From: JANMDR01 sp031409495
GTDB lineage: Bacteria; Pseudomonadota; Gammaproteobacteria; Burkholderiales; Usitatibacteraceae
Reading direction: 5' to 3'
DNA: 64,000 bases
NCBI GenBank assembly: GCA_031409495.1
Contig: JANNXI010000201.1
Span: forward strand, 1 to 64,000
Part shown: piece after piece, positions 51,910 to 59,217 of the stretch
Numbering within the stretch: position 1 is the first letter of the stretch
How the letters are laid out: each line of letters opens with the position of its first letter
Made by a program: the position numbers and the translations under genes
Notes under the pieces: generated by a model
What the model was told of the DNA's origin: nothing
Seen by the model: the letters and a program-made list of their open reading frames with translations, nothing else
Databases searched by the model: none

Positions 51910-54900
51910 TTAGGTGTTTTTAGTTGCGACGAGGCCATCTTGCGCCCGCAACACCGTGACCACAGTACCACCGCCAGCGTTGGCCGACACCGTTACGGTT
52001 GCACCAATCAAGCTGGCGCGGTGTTGGATGCTGTAGGAATAGCCAGGCTTATTTGGAAACTGCTGTGCACCGTTGGGCGCATTGGCTGCGGCCTGCTCTA
52101 CACCGATGCCGTTGTCGGAAATTTCAAGAGCAACGATATTGTCAGCCTCTGTGAGACTGATCTCGATTTGGGTCGCTTTGCCGTGTTTGAGCGCATTGTT
52201 GGTGGCTTCCTGCGCGATGCGGTAAAAACTGCGCGCCACTAAATCATCGGCGATGACGATGTTGGCGTCCAGTGTTGCTGAACACTGGGCTACCCCAATC
52301 ATATTAATGTCGTTGCTCAGTTGATTGATCGCTGAAAGTAGCCCGTCCGCGCCCCAAATATAGGGGCTTAATCCGTGAGAAATCATCCGCGTGTGCTTGA
52401 TCGCCTGGCTGACTAAGCCGCCGATTTTTGCCGCTTCTAGGGCATCGTTGGACTGTGTGGCGCTTAGGTGCTTTTCAAGTATTTTTATTAAAAATGCAAT
52501 ACCCGTTAAGTCTTGCCCAAGTTGGTCGTGCAATTCTAGGCCAACTTCGGCTAGCTCCATCTCGATTGAAATTAGCGTGTTGCGTTCGAGCTCCATGCGT
52601 CGCGTGGCTTCTTGGTCGAGCAGCACATTAGCCCGTTCGAGTTGTACTGCGTGACGCTCTAGCGCCACTTCGGCGCGCTTGGCGATGGTTAAATCGCGGC
52701 CTGTTCCGCGATAGCCTATAAATACATCGTTGGCATCAAATATTGGCGTACCGCTAATGGCGAAATAGCGATCTGTTGGAAAAATACCATTTTTGGATTG
52801 CGCCTTCACGGCGAGTACTAAATCATAAAAAGGTAATCGCGCTTCAAGCAATGTGCGGTGCTGCGCCCACTGCGCATCAGTGAGTGCTTCTGGGTAAAGC
52901 TCCCACCGTGTTTTGCCATAGAAAATAGCGCTCGGTGTGTTCGAGCCGACGATGGTTGGGTGCGAATAGAACGTAAATCGGTAGTCGGTATCTTGTTCCC
53001 AGTACCAATCCGCGGAAAGCTTAGTCAAACTTTCAAAGCGTTGACTACTCGTTTTTAGCGCATTGAGGGCGAATTTTTCAGCCGATACATCGCGACCGGT
53101 GCCGCGATAGCCTACAAAACTGCCATCGCGGTTGAAGTACGGCTCACCATTGGAAGTAGCGTGGGCGACAATGTTGCCGTGGGCATCATGCACAGTGATG
53201 GCGATATTGCGAAACGGTTGCCGCAGAGCGACCAATTGTGCGTGCTCCGCTCGGTGTGCCGCCGATATATGCCTTGGGAAAATGATGTGCGGATACTGAC
53301 CGATCATTTCAGCGACTGGTATGCGGTGAATAATCGGATGTGAGCGCGACATGAACGTAAAGCGCCCTTCCACATCCGTTTCCCAATACCAATCTGAGGA
53401 GAGTTGGGTGAGCTGGCGAAAACGCGTCTCAGAGGCTTGCATTGCTGCTTCAGCTTGTTTGCGCAGCGTCGCATCTCGCGCCACCACTTGAAAAAACATG
53501 TTTTCTGCGCCTGAAATGCCGTCTGCGACTTTGGTCACGATTGATTCTAGCCAAACATAACTGCCAGAGAGACTGCGAATTCGACATTCCACTGTGCTGC
53601 GCGATGCGTCACTAGTTTGTAGTAGCGAATGGGCTAAGAGCACCGCGTTCAGATCATCTGGGTGAATTAGCGTATTGAATCGCACGCCTATAGAGGCTTT
53701 CTGGCGATAGCCCAATAGACGAGTGAGTGACTGTGATACGTAGCGGACAGTAGAATCACCATCATGCAAGCACACGATGTCTAGCATATTGTCGGCAATT
53801 AAGCGATAGCGCTCCTCGCTTTGCGCGACAGCCATAGTGGCTTCTTTCGTCGCGGAAATATCGCGTTGCACGCCATGATATCCGAGTAACTTACCGTTAG
53901 CGTCAAAAAAAGGCGTCGCAATCGTTTCAATCCACTTTCGATTTTTCTGTTGCGTAATAATTTGCCGATCAAGGCGAAATGGTTGGCCAAGATGACGTGT
54001 GGCGTAGGTCGTCATTGCATGTAGCTGGTGCTGACCTTCAGTAAAATTTTCAATTAACTCCCGCGCTGTAGTGGGACGTACACCACTGACTATTTCATAA
54101 AGTCCATCAAAGCTTGCCGACACAGTCACGGTATCGTCAGCAAGTAGCCAGGTAAAATGACCCATTTGCGCGATGGTTTGCGCAGCTTGTAGTTCTTGCG
54201 CGAGCTTGCGCTGCTGTATGGCGGCGTTTTTTGCTTCCGTGATGTCACGGGTGATGCCGCGAAAGGCGATCAGCGCGCGCGACGCATCAAATATAGGCTC
54301 GCCAGCCGTATAGCACCAGCGCACCTCGCCGTGCCGCGACACGATGCGACGTTCGCGCCCAAACGGCTCAGCCGTATTCCGATCTCTGTAGTGGGCTAGG
54401 GCTAAATCGACTTCTTCAGGGTGGGTGATTTTGATAATCCAGTTGCGCATTGTTTGGGGTGCAGGCCCGGTTTCAACCTGCATAAACTCAGCATAGTCGT
54501 CAGAAAAGGTGATGATGTCGGTATCGAGTTGCCAATGCCACCGCCCAAAGCGACCGATGCGCTGAGCCTGCGCTAAGTCATCCGAGAGCAGGCGCAAACG
54601 ATCCTGACTTTCTCGAAGTGCTAACTGCGACCTTTCGCGTTGCTGTAGTGCGCGCGAAGCTGCTAGTGCACATATGGAAATAATGAGGCAAAGTGCCGCT
54701 GCCGCGTGCAGCCGCGCGATGGGTTGAGTACTATATGATGATTGTGTCGTTGCCTGCGTTTGCGTCGCCCAAACGGCAACAGCAAGGGGCCAATCGCGTA
54801 GCTGTGCATAGCTGAGTTGCGCGCGATTGCCCGTGTAGGTAGGTGCGAGATCTGGGGCGCGCACAACGCTGCCGGGCCGGCTTTCTGTTGATGAAGCATC

Positions 54901-55758
54901 AACTGGCACGAAAACAGGTGCGTCCACATCGACTAAGCAAACTGGTTCCAACGCTGTAAATTCTCTCGCAATAGCCTGCGCAAGCCATGTTGTGGGTGCT
55001 AGCTTTAGGGCTAAATATTGGGTGGCACCATCCTTCTGCAGCGGCCATGGCTGAGGAACTGCATTTTTTGATGCGGCAATCGCGCTGCCATCGACATGTA
55101 ATAACGACGCTTCAATTGCGCCGCCGTCGTTAATTGAGGTGACGGAGTGCAGCAGCCGATTAAAGTGCGCAGCGCTGAGGCGTAACATAATGAAGCGATC
55201 TGGCGTTAGCGGTGTTTGGTTAGCGTACTGTAGGCGTGCGCCAATAGTGAAGGCAGTTGATTTTTCGGCTTTACCAACACCGTCCATGCGAATCATTCTG
55301 GCTGAGGTGGTTGCCTTGGAGATAGCTATAAATAGGGCATCTTCAGCTATCGATTGAGGTGACTTGGTGGCGCTAGTGCGTGGGATATCGCGATTGCTTT
55401 GCGCGATAATTATTCCGGTTGCATCGGCTATCATAACTTCTTGAATGTCGGAAAGCAGGCGCATGTGAGAATCTAAAAAAGCGCTCAATGCAGTATCTGT
55501 TGGTGGTGCCGGTTTAGCGAATTGAGATTCGATGAGTGCGATGAAATTATTGCTGTTTTTTAACTCATCACCAATTTCTTGCTGCAGCATTTTAGCGAGC
55601 TGCAAAGTGTTTCGTGCTTGATTTTGGGTGTTGCGCCACGTCGCTTCGCGTTCAAACATAATCATCAAACCAACAAAACCGATGATAAATAGCAGGGCCG
55701 CTAAAACTACTAATCGGCTGGGGCGGAACCAAAGCGTGAACGGTAACTGGGATGCCAT
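51910..55758 (-). CDS. membrane-bound multi-PAS sensor histidine kinase
   Basis: A 1282-residue sensor. Two transmembrane segments (about 14-36 and 350-368) enclose a periplasmic sensor domain. Five PAS units follow, beginning near GRFGRWHWQLDTD, MGHFTWLLADD, YRLIADNMLDIVCL, and two with SSDWYWETD / SADWYWEQD. The C-terminal kinase is of the HisKA_3 type: ELHDQLGQDLTGIAF gives His near 1077, and NALKHGKATQIEISL and LEISDNGIGV are the N and D boxes. The G-box region (PGYSYSIQHRASLIGA) lacks the usual GLGL glycines, so ATP-lid closure may differ. A copy of the dispersed palindrome (55316-55347) codes AEDALFIAISK in the sensor part. Confidence 0.94.
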   Translation of the reverse strand: MASQLPFTLWFRPSRLVVLAALLFIIGFVGLMIMFEREATWRNTQNQARNTLQLAKMLQQEIGDELKNSNNFIALIESQFAKPAPPTDTALSAFLDSHMRLLSDIQEVMIADATGIIIAQSNRDIPRTSATKSPQSIAEDALFIAISKATTSARMIRMDGVGKAEKSTAFTIGARLQYANQTPLTPDRFIMLRLSAAHFNRLLHSVTSINDGGAIEASLLHVDGSAIAASKNAVPQPWPLQKDGATQYLALKLAPTTWLAQAIAREFTALEPVCLVDVDAPVFVPVDASSTESRPGSVVRAPDLAPTYTGNRAQLSYAQLRDWPLAVAVWATQTQATTQSSYSTQPIARLHAAAALCLIISICALAASRALQQRERSQLALRESQDRLRLLSDDLAQAQRIGRFGRWHWQLDTDIITFSDDYAEFMQVETGPAPQTMRNWIIKITHPEEVDLALAHYRDRNTAEPFGRERRIVSRHGEVRWCYTAGEPIFDASRALIAFRGITRDITEAKNAAIQQRKLAQELQAAQTIAQMGHFTWLLADDTVTVSASFDGLYEIVSGVRPTTARELIENFTEGQHQLHAMTTYATRHLGQPFRLDRQIITQQKNRKWIETIATPFFDANGKLLGYHGVQRDISATKEATMAVAQSEERYRLIADNMLDIVCLHDGDSTVRYVSQSLTRLLGYRQKASIGVRFNTLIHPDDLNAVLLAHSLLQTSDASRSTVECRIRSLSGSYVWLESIVTKVADGISGAENMFFQVVARDATLRKQAEAAMQASETRFRQLTQLSSDWYWETDVEGRFTFMSRSHPIIHRIPVAEMIGQYPHIIFPRHISAAHRAEHAQLVALRQPFRNIAITVHDAHGNIVAHATSNGEPYFNRDGSFVGYRGTGRDVSAEKFALNALKTSSQRFESLTKLSADWYWEQDTDYRFTFYSHPTIVGSNTPSAIFYGKTRWELYPEALTDAQWAQHRTLLEARLPFYDLVLAVKAQSKNGIFPTDRYFAISGTPIFDANDVFIGYRGTGRDLTIAKRAEVALERHAVQLERANVLLDQEATRRMELERNTLISIEMELAEVGLELHDQLGQDLTGIAFLIKILEKHLSATQSNDALEAAKIGGLVSQAIKHTRMISHGLSPYIWGADGLLSAINQLSNDINMIGVAQCSATLDANIVIADDLVARSFYRIAQEATNNALKHGKATQIEISLTEADNIVALEISDNGIGVEQAAANAPNGAQQFPNKPGYSYSIQHRASLIGATVTVSANAGGGTVVTVLRAQDGLVATKNT
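55316..55347. repeat. dispersed palindrome inside the PAS kinase gene
   Basis: TTGGAGATAGC, core TATAAATA, GGGCATCTTCAGC. It is in frame, coding AEDALFIAISK on the minus strand in the periplasmic sensor domain. Outer arms GGAGA and TCTTC pair with one G-U wobble on plus-strand RNA. Confidence 0.75.
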
Positions 55759-55763
55759 GGCGA

Positions 55764-57266
55764 TTACCGGGTTTTATCCATTTGCCGGTATTGAATCGCT
55801 TCGGCGATATGGGGCGTTTCTATGGCGACGTGATTTGTGGTGTCGGCAATGGTACGCGCAAGCTTGAGTACCCGATGATAAGCGCGAGCCGACATCCCAA
55901 AACGAGTGATCGCCGCTTTCAATAAAGTTTCGCTTGCGGTGTTTAGTGGACAAAACTGATCAATCTCGCTCGGGCCAAGTTTTGAATTTGGCTTTCCTTG
56001 GCGCTGCATCTGCCGATCAAATGTTAGCTGCACGCGGCGCTGAATGGCGGCACTTGCCTCGCCGCTGGCCGCCTGCATTAGGTCATTTTCGGGTAGTGCC
56101 CCAACTTCAATCTGAATGTCGATGCGGTCTAGCAATGGGCCTGAAATTTTGCTACGGTAACGAGAAACTTGGTCGGGTGAGCAACGGCACTTATTTAGGT
56201 AATGCCCCAAATAACCGCAGGGGCAAGGATTCATGGCCGCGAACAATTGAAAGTCTGCAGGAAACTCGGCTTGTCGTGCCGCGCGCGAAATCGAAATTTT
56301 TCGGGACTCCAAAGGTTCGCGCAAAACCTCTAAAACCTGCCGATCAAACTCCGGAAGTTCATCCAAAAATAGCACACCATGGTGCGCCAACGAGATTTCG
56401 CCAGGTCGTGGATTGCTCCCGCCGCCCACCAGGGCAACGCCTGACGCCGTGTGGTGTGGAGCCCTAAAATTTCGACGTTTCCAGTTCTCTATTCTAAAGC
56501 CGCCCGTCGCTAAACTTTGCACAGCAGCAGCGCTTAGCGCTTCTGCTTCCGTCATCGCTGGCAAGATGCCAGGCAGTCGGGCTGCGAGCATGGTTTTGCC
56601 AGTGCCGGGTGGGCCAACCATGAGCATACTGTGCTGGCCGGAAGCGGCAATTTCTAACGCCCGTTTAGCTTGGTTTTGGCCCTTTACTTCAGCCATATCT
56701 GGGCCGACAATTGGTGCTGCAATAAAAGCAGGTGCTGCGAATGGCGCCATTGCTTCTCGTCCGCTCAAATGCGCACAGACCTGCAAGAGCGATTTGGCCG
56801 CAAACACGGTAGCGTTTGTCACTAATGCGGCTTCGGAGCCGTTAGCTTCGGGTAACACAAAAGCGCGGCCATCGCTGTGTGATTTATACGTCATCGCGAG
56901 GCCACCGCGGATCGCGCGTAAATCACCAGTTAGCGCTAACTCACCTGCAAACTCGTAATGCTTAAGTTTAGCCATGGGGAGTTGGCCACTTGCGGCGAGT
57001 ATGCCTAGCGCAATAGGTAAATCAAAGCGCCCACTTTCTTTTGGCAAGTCAGCGGGTGCTAGATTAACGGTGATGCGCCGCGAGGGAAACTCAAATTGCG
57101 CATTTAGCAAGGCAGCGCGGACGCGATCTTTACTTTCTTTTACTTCCGTTTCTGGCAGGCCCACAATCGTAAATGCCGGCAGCCCATTGGCTAGATGCAC
57201 TTCCACCGTCACCAGTGGCGCTTCCATACCGCTTAGAGCACGGCTATATAAAACCGCGAGCGCCAT
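55764..57266 (-). CDS. comM: YifB/ComM family Mg-chelatase-like ATPase
   Basis: A 500-residue AAA+ protein of the ComM/YifB family, which in naturally competent bacteria drives branch migration of incoming DNA. Lon-like N-terminal sequence (VEVHLANGLPAFTIVGLPETEVKESKDRVRAAL) is followed by Walker A GPPGTGKTMLAARLPGILP, HHGVLFLDELPEF and a zinc-like CPCGYLGHYLNKCRCS. The adjacent ubiK start is on the same strand, and the PAS kinase begins six bases after its stop. Near 56451-56490 its coding sequence partly resembles the palindrome family, but the protein (RRNFRAPHHTAS) is normal for YifB. Confidence 0.95.
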   Translation of the reverse strand: MALAVLYSRALSGMEAPLVTVEVHLANGLPAFTIVGLPETEVKESKDRVRAALLNAQFEFPSRRITVNLAPADLPKESGRFDLPIALGILAASGQLPMAKLKHYEFAGELALTGDLRAIRGGLAMTYKSHSDGRAFVLPEANGSEAALVTNATVFAAKSLLQVCAHLSGREAMAPFAAPAFIAAPIVGPDMAEVKGQNQAKRALEIAASGQHSMLMVGPPGTGKTMLAARLPGILPAMTEAEALSAAAVQSLATGGFRIENWKRRNFRAPHHTASGVALVGGGSNPRPGEISLAHHGVLFLDELPEFDRQVLEVLREPLESRKISISRAARQAEFPADFQLFAAMNPCPCGYLGHYLNKCRCSPDQVSRYRSKISGPLLDRIDIQIEVGALPENDLMQAASGEASAAIQRRVQLTFDRQMQRQGKPNSKLGPSEIDQFCPLNTASETLLKAAITRFGMSARAYHRVLKLARTIADTTNHVAIETPHIAEAIQYRQMDKTR

Positions 57267-57269
57267 CGA

Positions 57270-57674
57270 TTAGCCTTTTGCTTGGGTATCAAGTGGGGTT
57301 GAGTCACTGCGTGAAGATGCCCGTATTTCGGGCGTCTCCAAGGTATTTTTGGCGGCAATCTGCGCTTCTAGAACGGTAATTTTTGCGCTGAGTTCAGCGA
57401 GCTTGGCGATTGATTTTTCGAGTAATGCCCGTTGCACCTGAAATTCTTCTTGTGTGACTAAATCAAATTTACCGGCTTGTGCGGCTACGGCTGCGCGAAA
57501 ATTTTTTGCTACGTCCGTCAAGGCGCCATTTAAGGGGCCGTTTGGATTGTTGGTTTGTGCCTGTTTAAAGGCCTCGCCCGAGCGCTGCGCCAGCGCTGAT
57601 AAGCCTTCGGTAATAGCGGCCACTGGTGAGTGGGCTGGATTTAAAAATGGGGGTAATTTTGAGTTGAGGGGCAT
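57270..57674 (-). CDS. ubiK: ubiquinone biosynthesis accessory factor UbiK (BMFP domain)
   Basis: A small coiled-coil protein that helps aerobic ubiquinone synthesis. FDLVTQEEFQVQRALLEKSIAKLAELSAKITVLEAQI is the signature and the C-terminal coiled coil. At 134 residues it is longer than the usual 80-100 because of an N-terminal region of about 40 residues and a loose tail (TLETPEIRASSRS...) that is partly coded by a palindromic repeat. It lies four bases before comM, as in many Betaproteobacteria. Confidence 0.9.
   Translation of the reverse strand: MPLNSKLPPFLNPAHSPVAAITEGLSALAQRSGEAFKQAQTNNPNGPLNGALTDVAKNFRAAVAAQAGKFDLVTQEEFQVQRALLEKSIAKLAELSAKITVLEAQIAAKNTLETPEIRASSRSDSTPLDTQAKG
57311..57342. 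repeat. dispersed palindrome inside ubiK (C-terminal tail)
   Basis: GTGAAGATGCCC, core GTATTTC, GGGCGTCTCCAAG. It encodes LETPEIRASS on the minus strand, right after the coiled coil, in the same frame as the copies in the GlcD-like and DUF1365 genes. Confidence 0.8.
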
Positions 57675-57794
57675 GGGCGTTTGCTAAAGTAAAGTTTAGG
57701 TCAGAAAATTAATGCCATTTTAGCGGGTTGCACCGCTTTGCTGTGAATTGTCTGTCTGAGCGGTAAGTGAAACCCGCTCCACGAATAAAGCATC

Positions 57795-57809
57795 GCACCA
57801 AACTTGTGC
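57795..57809. promoter_or_regulatory. NtrC-type binding site, distal
   Basis: GCACCAAACTTGTGC fits the NtrC pattern GCAC-N7-GTGC exactly. Its centre is 30 bases, about three helix turns, from a second, weaker site at 57825-57839, and both lie upstream of a sigma-54 promoter, as at known NtrC enhancers. Confidence 0.75.
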
Positions 57810-57824
57810 GTAAAATCAGGTTCT

Positions 57825-57839
57825 GCGCATATTTGGTGC
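57825..57839. promoter_or_regulatory. NtrC-type binding site, proximal
   Basis: GCGCATATTTGGTGC differs from GCAC-N7-GTGC by one base. It forms a helical-phase pair with the site at 57795-57809, which suits cooperative binding of NtrC dimers. Confidence 0.65.
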
Positions 57840-57901
57840 GTAGTAAGCTTGATTTAGCGCGATACGGTGGCGTTTTGCAAGATTCTTCGCGGCGTAGAAA
57901 T

Positions 57902-57917
57902 TGGCACGAAAACTGCT
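57902..57917 (+). promoter_or_regulatory. sigma-54 promoter of torF-glnK-amtB
   Basis: TGGCACGAAAACTGCT has GG and GC at the -24/-12 spacing of RpoN promoters (TGGCACG-N4-TTGCW, one mismatch). The start of transcription would be near 57929, about 37 bases before the torF ATG. With the two NtrC sites it predicts strong induction under nitrogen limitation. Confidence 0.85.
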
Positions 57918-57965
57918 TCTACCACTTTAGCGTATTCCCTAGTTTTAATCTATCAGGAGAAATAA

Positions 57966-58739
57966 ATGAACCGAATTACTAAATTGCTGGCTGCTTCAAC
58001 CACATTGGGCGGCGCCCTACTTTCAGCTTCAGCGTTGGCACAAACGGCTGCACCGGCTGCTGCTGCTACGCCAGAGTTTACGGGTAAAGCCGCGCTTTAC
58101 AGCGAATACGAGTACCGTGGCATTTCACAAACGTCAGAAAAACCAGCTTTGCAGTTAAATTTAGACTATGCCAACACCGGTGGTTTTTACGCAGGTGCGT
58201 TTGTTACTAACATCAAGTGGCTAAAAGACGCCGCAAAAGTGGGTGGTTTTAGCACTGGCGCGCAACTTGAGGTGGATTTATACGGTGGTTTCAAAACCGA
58301 AGTAGCCAAGGATGTCATGCTTGACTTGGGTGTGCTGGCCTACATCTACCCTTCAAGCGGCGCGTTTAACCCTAAGCCTAACACTACTGAGCTTTATGCT
58401 GGCGTAACAAGCGGCGCGTTTAGCGTTAAATATTCGCACGCCGTGACGGACACCTTCGGCGTTCCCAACAGCAAGAGCTCGGGCTTTATCGAAGCTAATT
58501 GGGCGCAAGAAATTGCCCCTAAGTTGACTGCAAATGCCCAATTGGCGCGCCAAGTCATCAAAAACAATGGCGTATTTAGCTACACCGTTTACAAAGTTGG
58601 CTTGACCTATGATTTAGGCAATGGCTGGAGTGCGGTGGGTTATTTCAAAGGCACAAACGCCAAAACCGGCGCGTATGAGTACCTAGGTAAGGACTGGAGC
58701 AAATCCCGTTTGGTACTTGGCGTGACAAAATCGTTCTAA
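57966..58739 (+). CDS. TorF family putative porin (Gcw_chp)
   Basis: An outer-membrane barrel of 257 residues. A signal peptide ends near ASALAQ. The mature part begins FTGKAALYSEYEYRGISQTSEKPALQLNLDYANTGGFYAGAF, the Gcw_chp/TorF pattern, and ends with an aromatic strand (KSRLVLGVTKSF). It heads the nitrogen-controlled unit, consistent with a role in letting small nitrogen compounds through, though the substrate is unknown. A gene at the same place in other Betaproteobacteria is cotranscribed with glnK and amtB. The ATG follows AGGAGA. Confidence 0.9.
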   Translation: MNRITKLLAASTTLGGALLSASALAQTAAPAAAATPEFTGKAALYSEYEYRGISQTSEKPALQLNLDYANTGGFYAGAFVTNIKWLKDAAKVGGFSTGAQLEVDLYGGFKTEVAKDVMLDLGVLAYIYPSSGAFNPKPNTTELYAGVTSGAFSVKYSHAVTDTFGVPNSKSSGFIEANWAQEIAPKLTANAQLARQVIKNNGVFSYTVYKVGLTYDLGNGWSAVGYFKGTNAKTGAYEYLGKDWSKSRLVLGVTKSF

Positions 58740-58753
58740 ATGTGACAAAAGTA

Positions 58754-58787
58754 AAACTTGAGCCAAATGACTATTTGGCTCAAGTTT
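58754..58787 (+). terminator. strong hairpin between torF and glnK
   Basis: AAACTTGAGCCAAAT and ATTTGGCTCAAGTTT form a perfect 15 bp stem with loop GACT, 15 bases after the torF stop, with a short AT tail. It may end part of the torF message so that glnK-amtB is made in lower amount, or protect the torF mRNA. Confidence 0.8.
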
Positions 58788-58860
58788 AGAAATTGTCGGA
58801 AGTAGAGCGCAGCCCATTAGCGGACAGGCAAATAAGTTAGTAAATTTAAAGGGGTAATTC

Positions 58861-59199
58861 ATGAAATTAGTCACCGCAATTATTAAACCATTCAAGCTTG
58901 ACGAAGTCCGTGAAGCTTTGTCGGCCATTGGCGTGCAGGGCATAACAGTTACGGAAGTAAAGGGCTTTGGTCGTCAAAAGGGCCATACCGAGCTTTATCG
59001 TGGCGCGGAATATGTAGTGGATTTCTTGCCTAAAGTAAAAATTGAAGCAGCTGTCAAAAGCGACATGATCGAGCGCGTAATTGAAGCGATTGAAAAAGCA
59101 GCCAACACGGGCAAAATCGGCGACGGAAAAATATTCGTTTTTGACTTAGAACAAGTAGTTCGTATTCGTACCGGTGAAACCGGCGCCGACGCGTTGTAA
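58861..59199 (+). CDS. glnK: nitrogen regulatory protein P-II (GlnK)
   Basis: A trimeric signal protein of 112 residues that senses 2-oxoglutarate and ATP/ADP and blocks AmtB. The T-loop TELYRGAEY contains Tyr51, the uridylylation site, and VTEVKGFGRQKGH precedes it. The C-terminal segment GKIFVFDLEQVVRIRTGETG is standard. The ribosome site AAAGGGG lies before the ATG. It is followed after 18 bases by amtB, the usual pairing. Confidence 0.97.
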   Translation: MKLVTAIIKPFKLDEVREALSAIGVQGITVTEVKGFGRQKGHTELYRGAEYVVDFLPKVKIEAAVKSDMIERVIEAIEKAANTGKIGDGKIFVFDLEQVVRIRTGETGADAL

Positions 59200-59217
59200 A
59201 TCAAGGGGATTAAACTA

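Noticed and set aside
56451..56490. Partial palindrome likeness in comM (GGAGCCCTAAAAT ... CGTTTCCAG)
   Set aside because: Two bases are missing in one arm and the protein there (RRNFRAPHHTAS) is the normal YifB pattern.
57767..57982. 71-codon plus-strand frame before torF
   Set aside because: It overlaps the NtrC sites and the sigma-54 promoter and shows no coding features.
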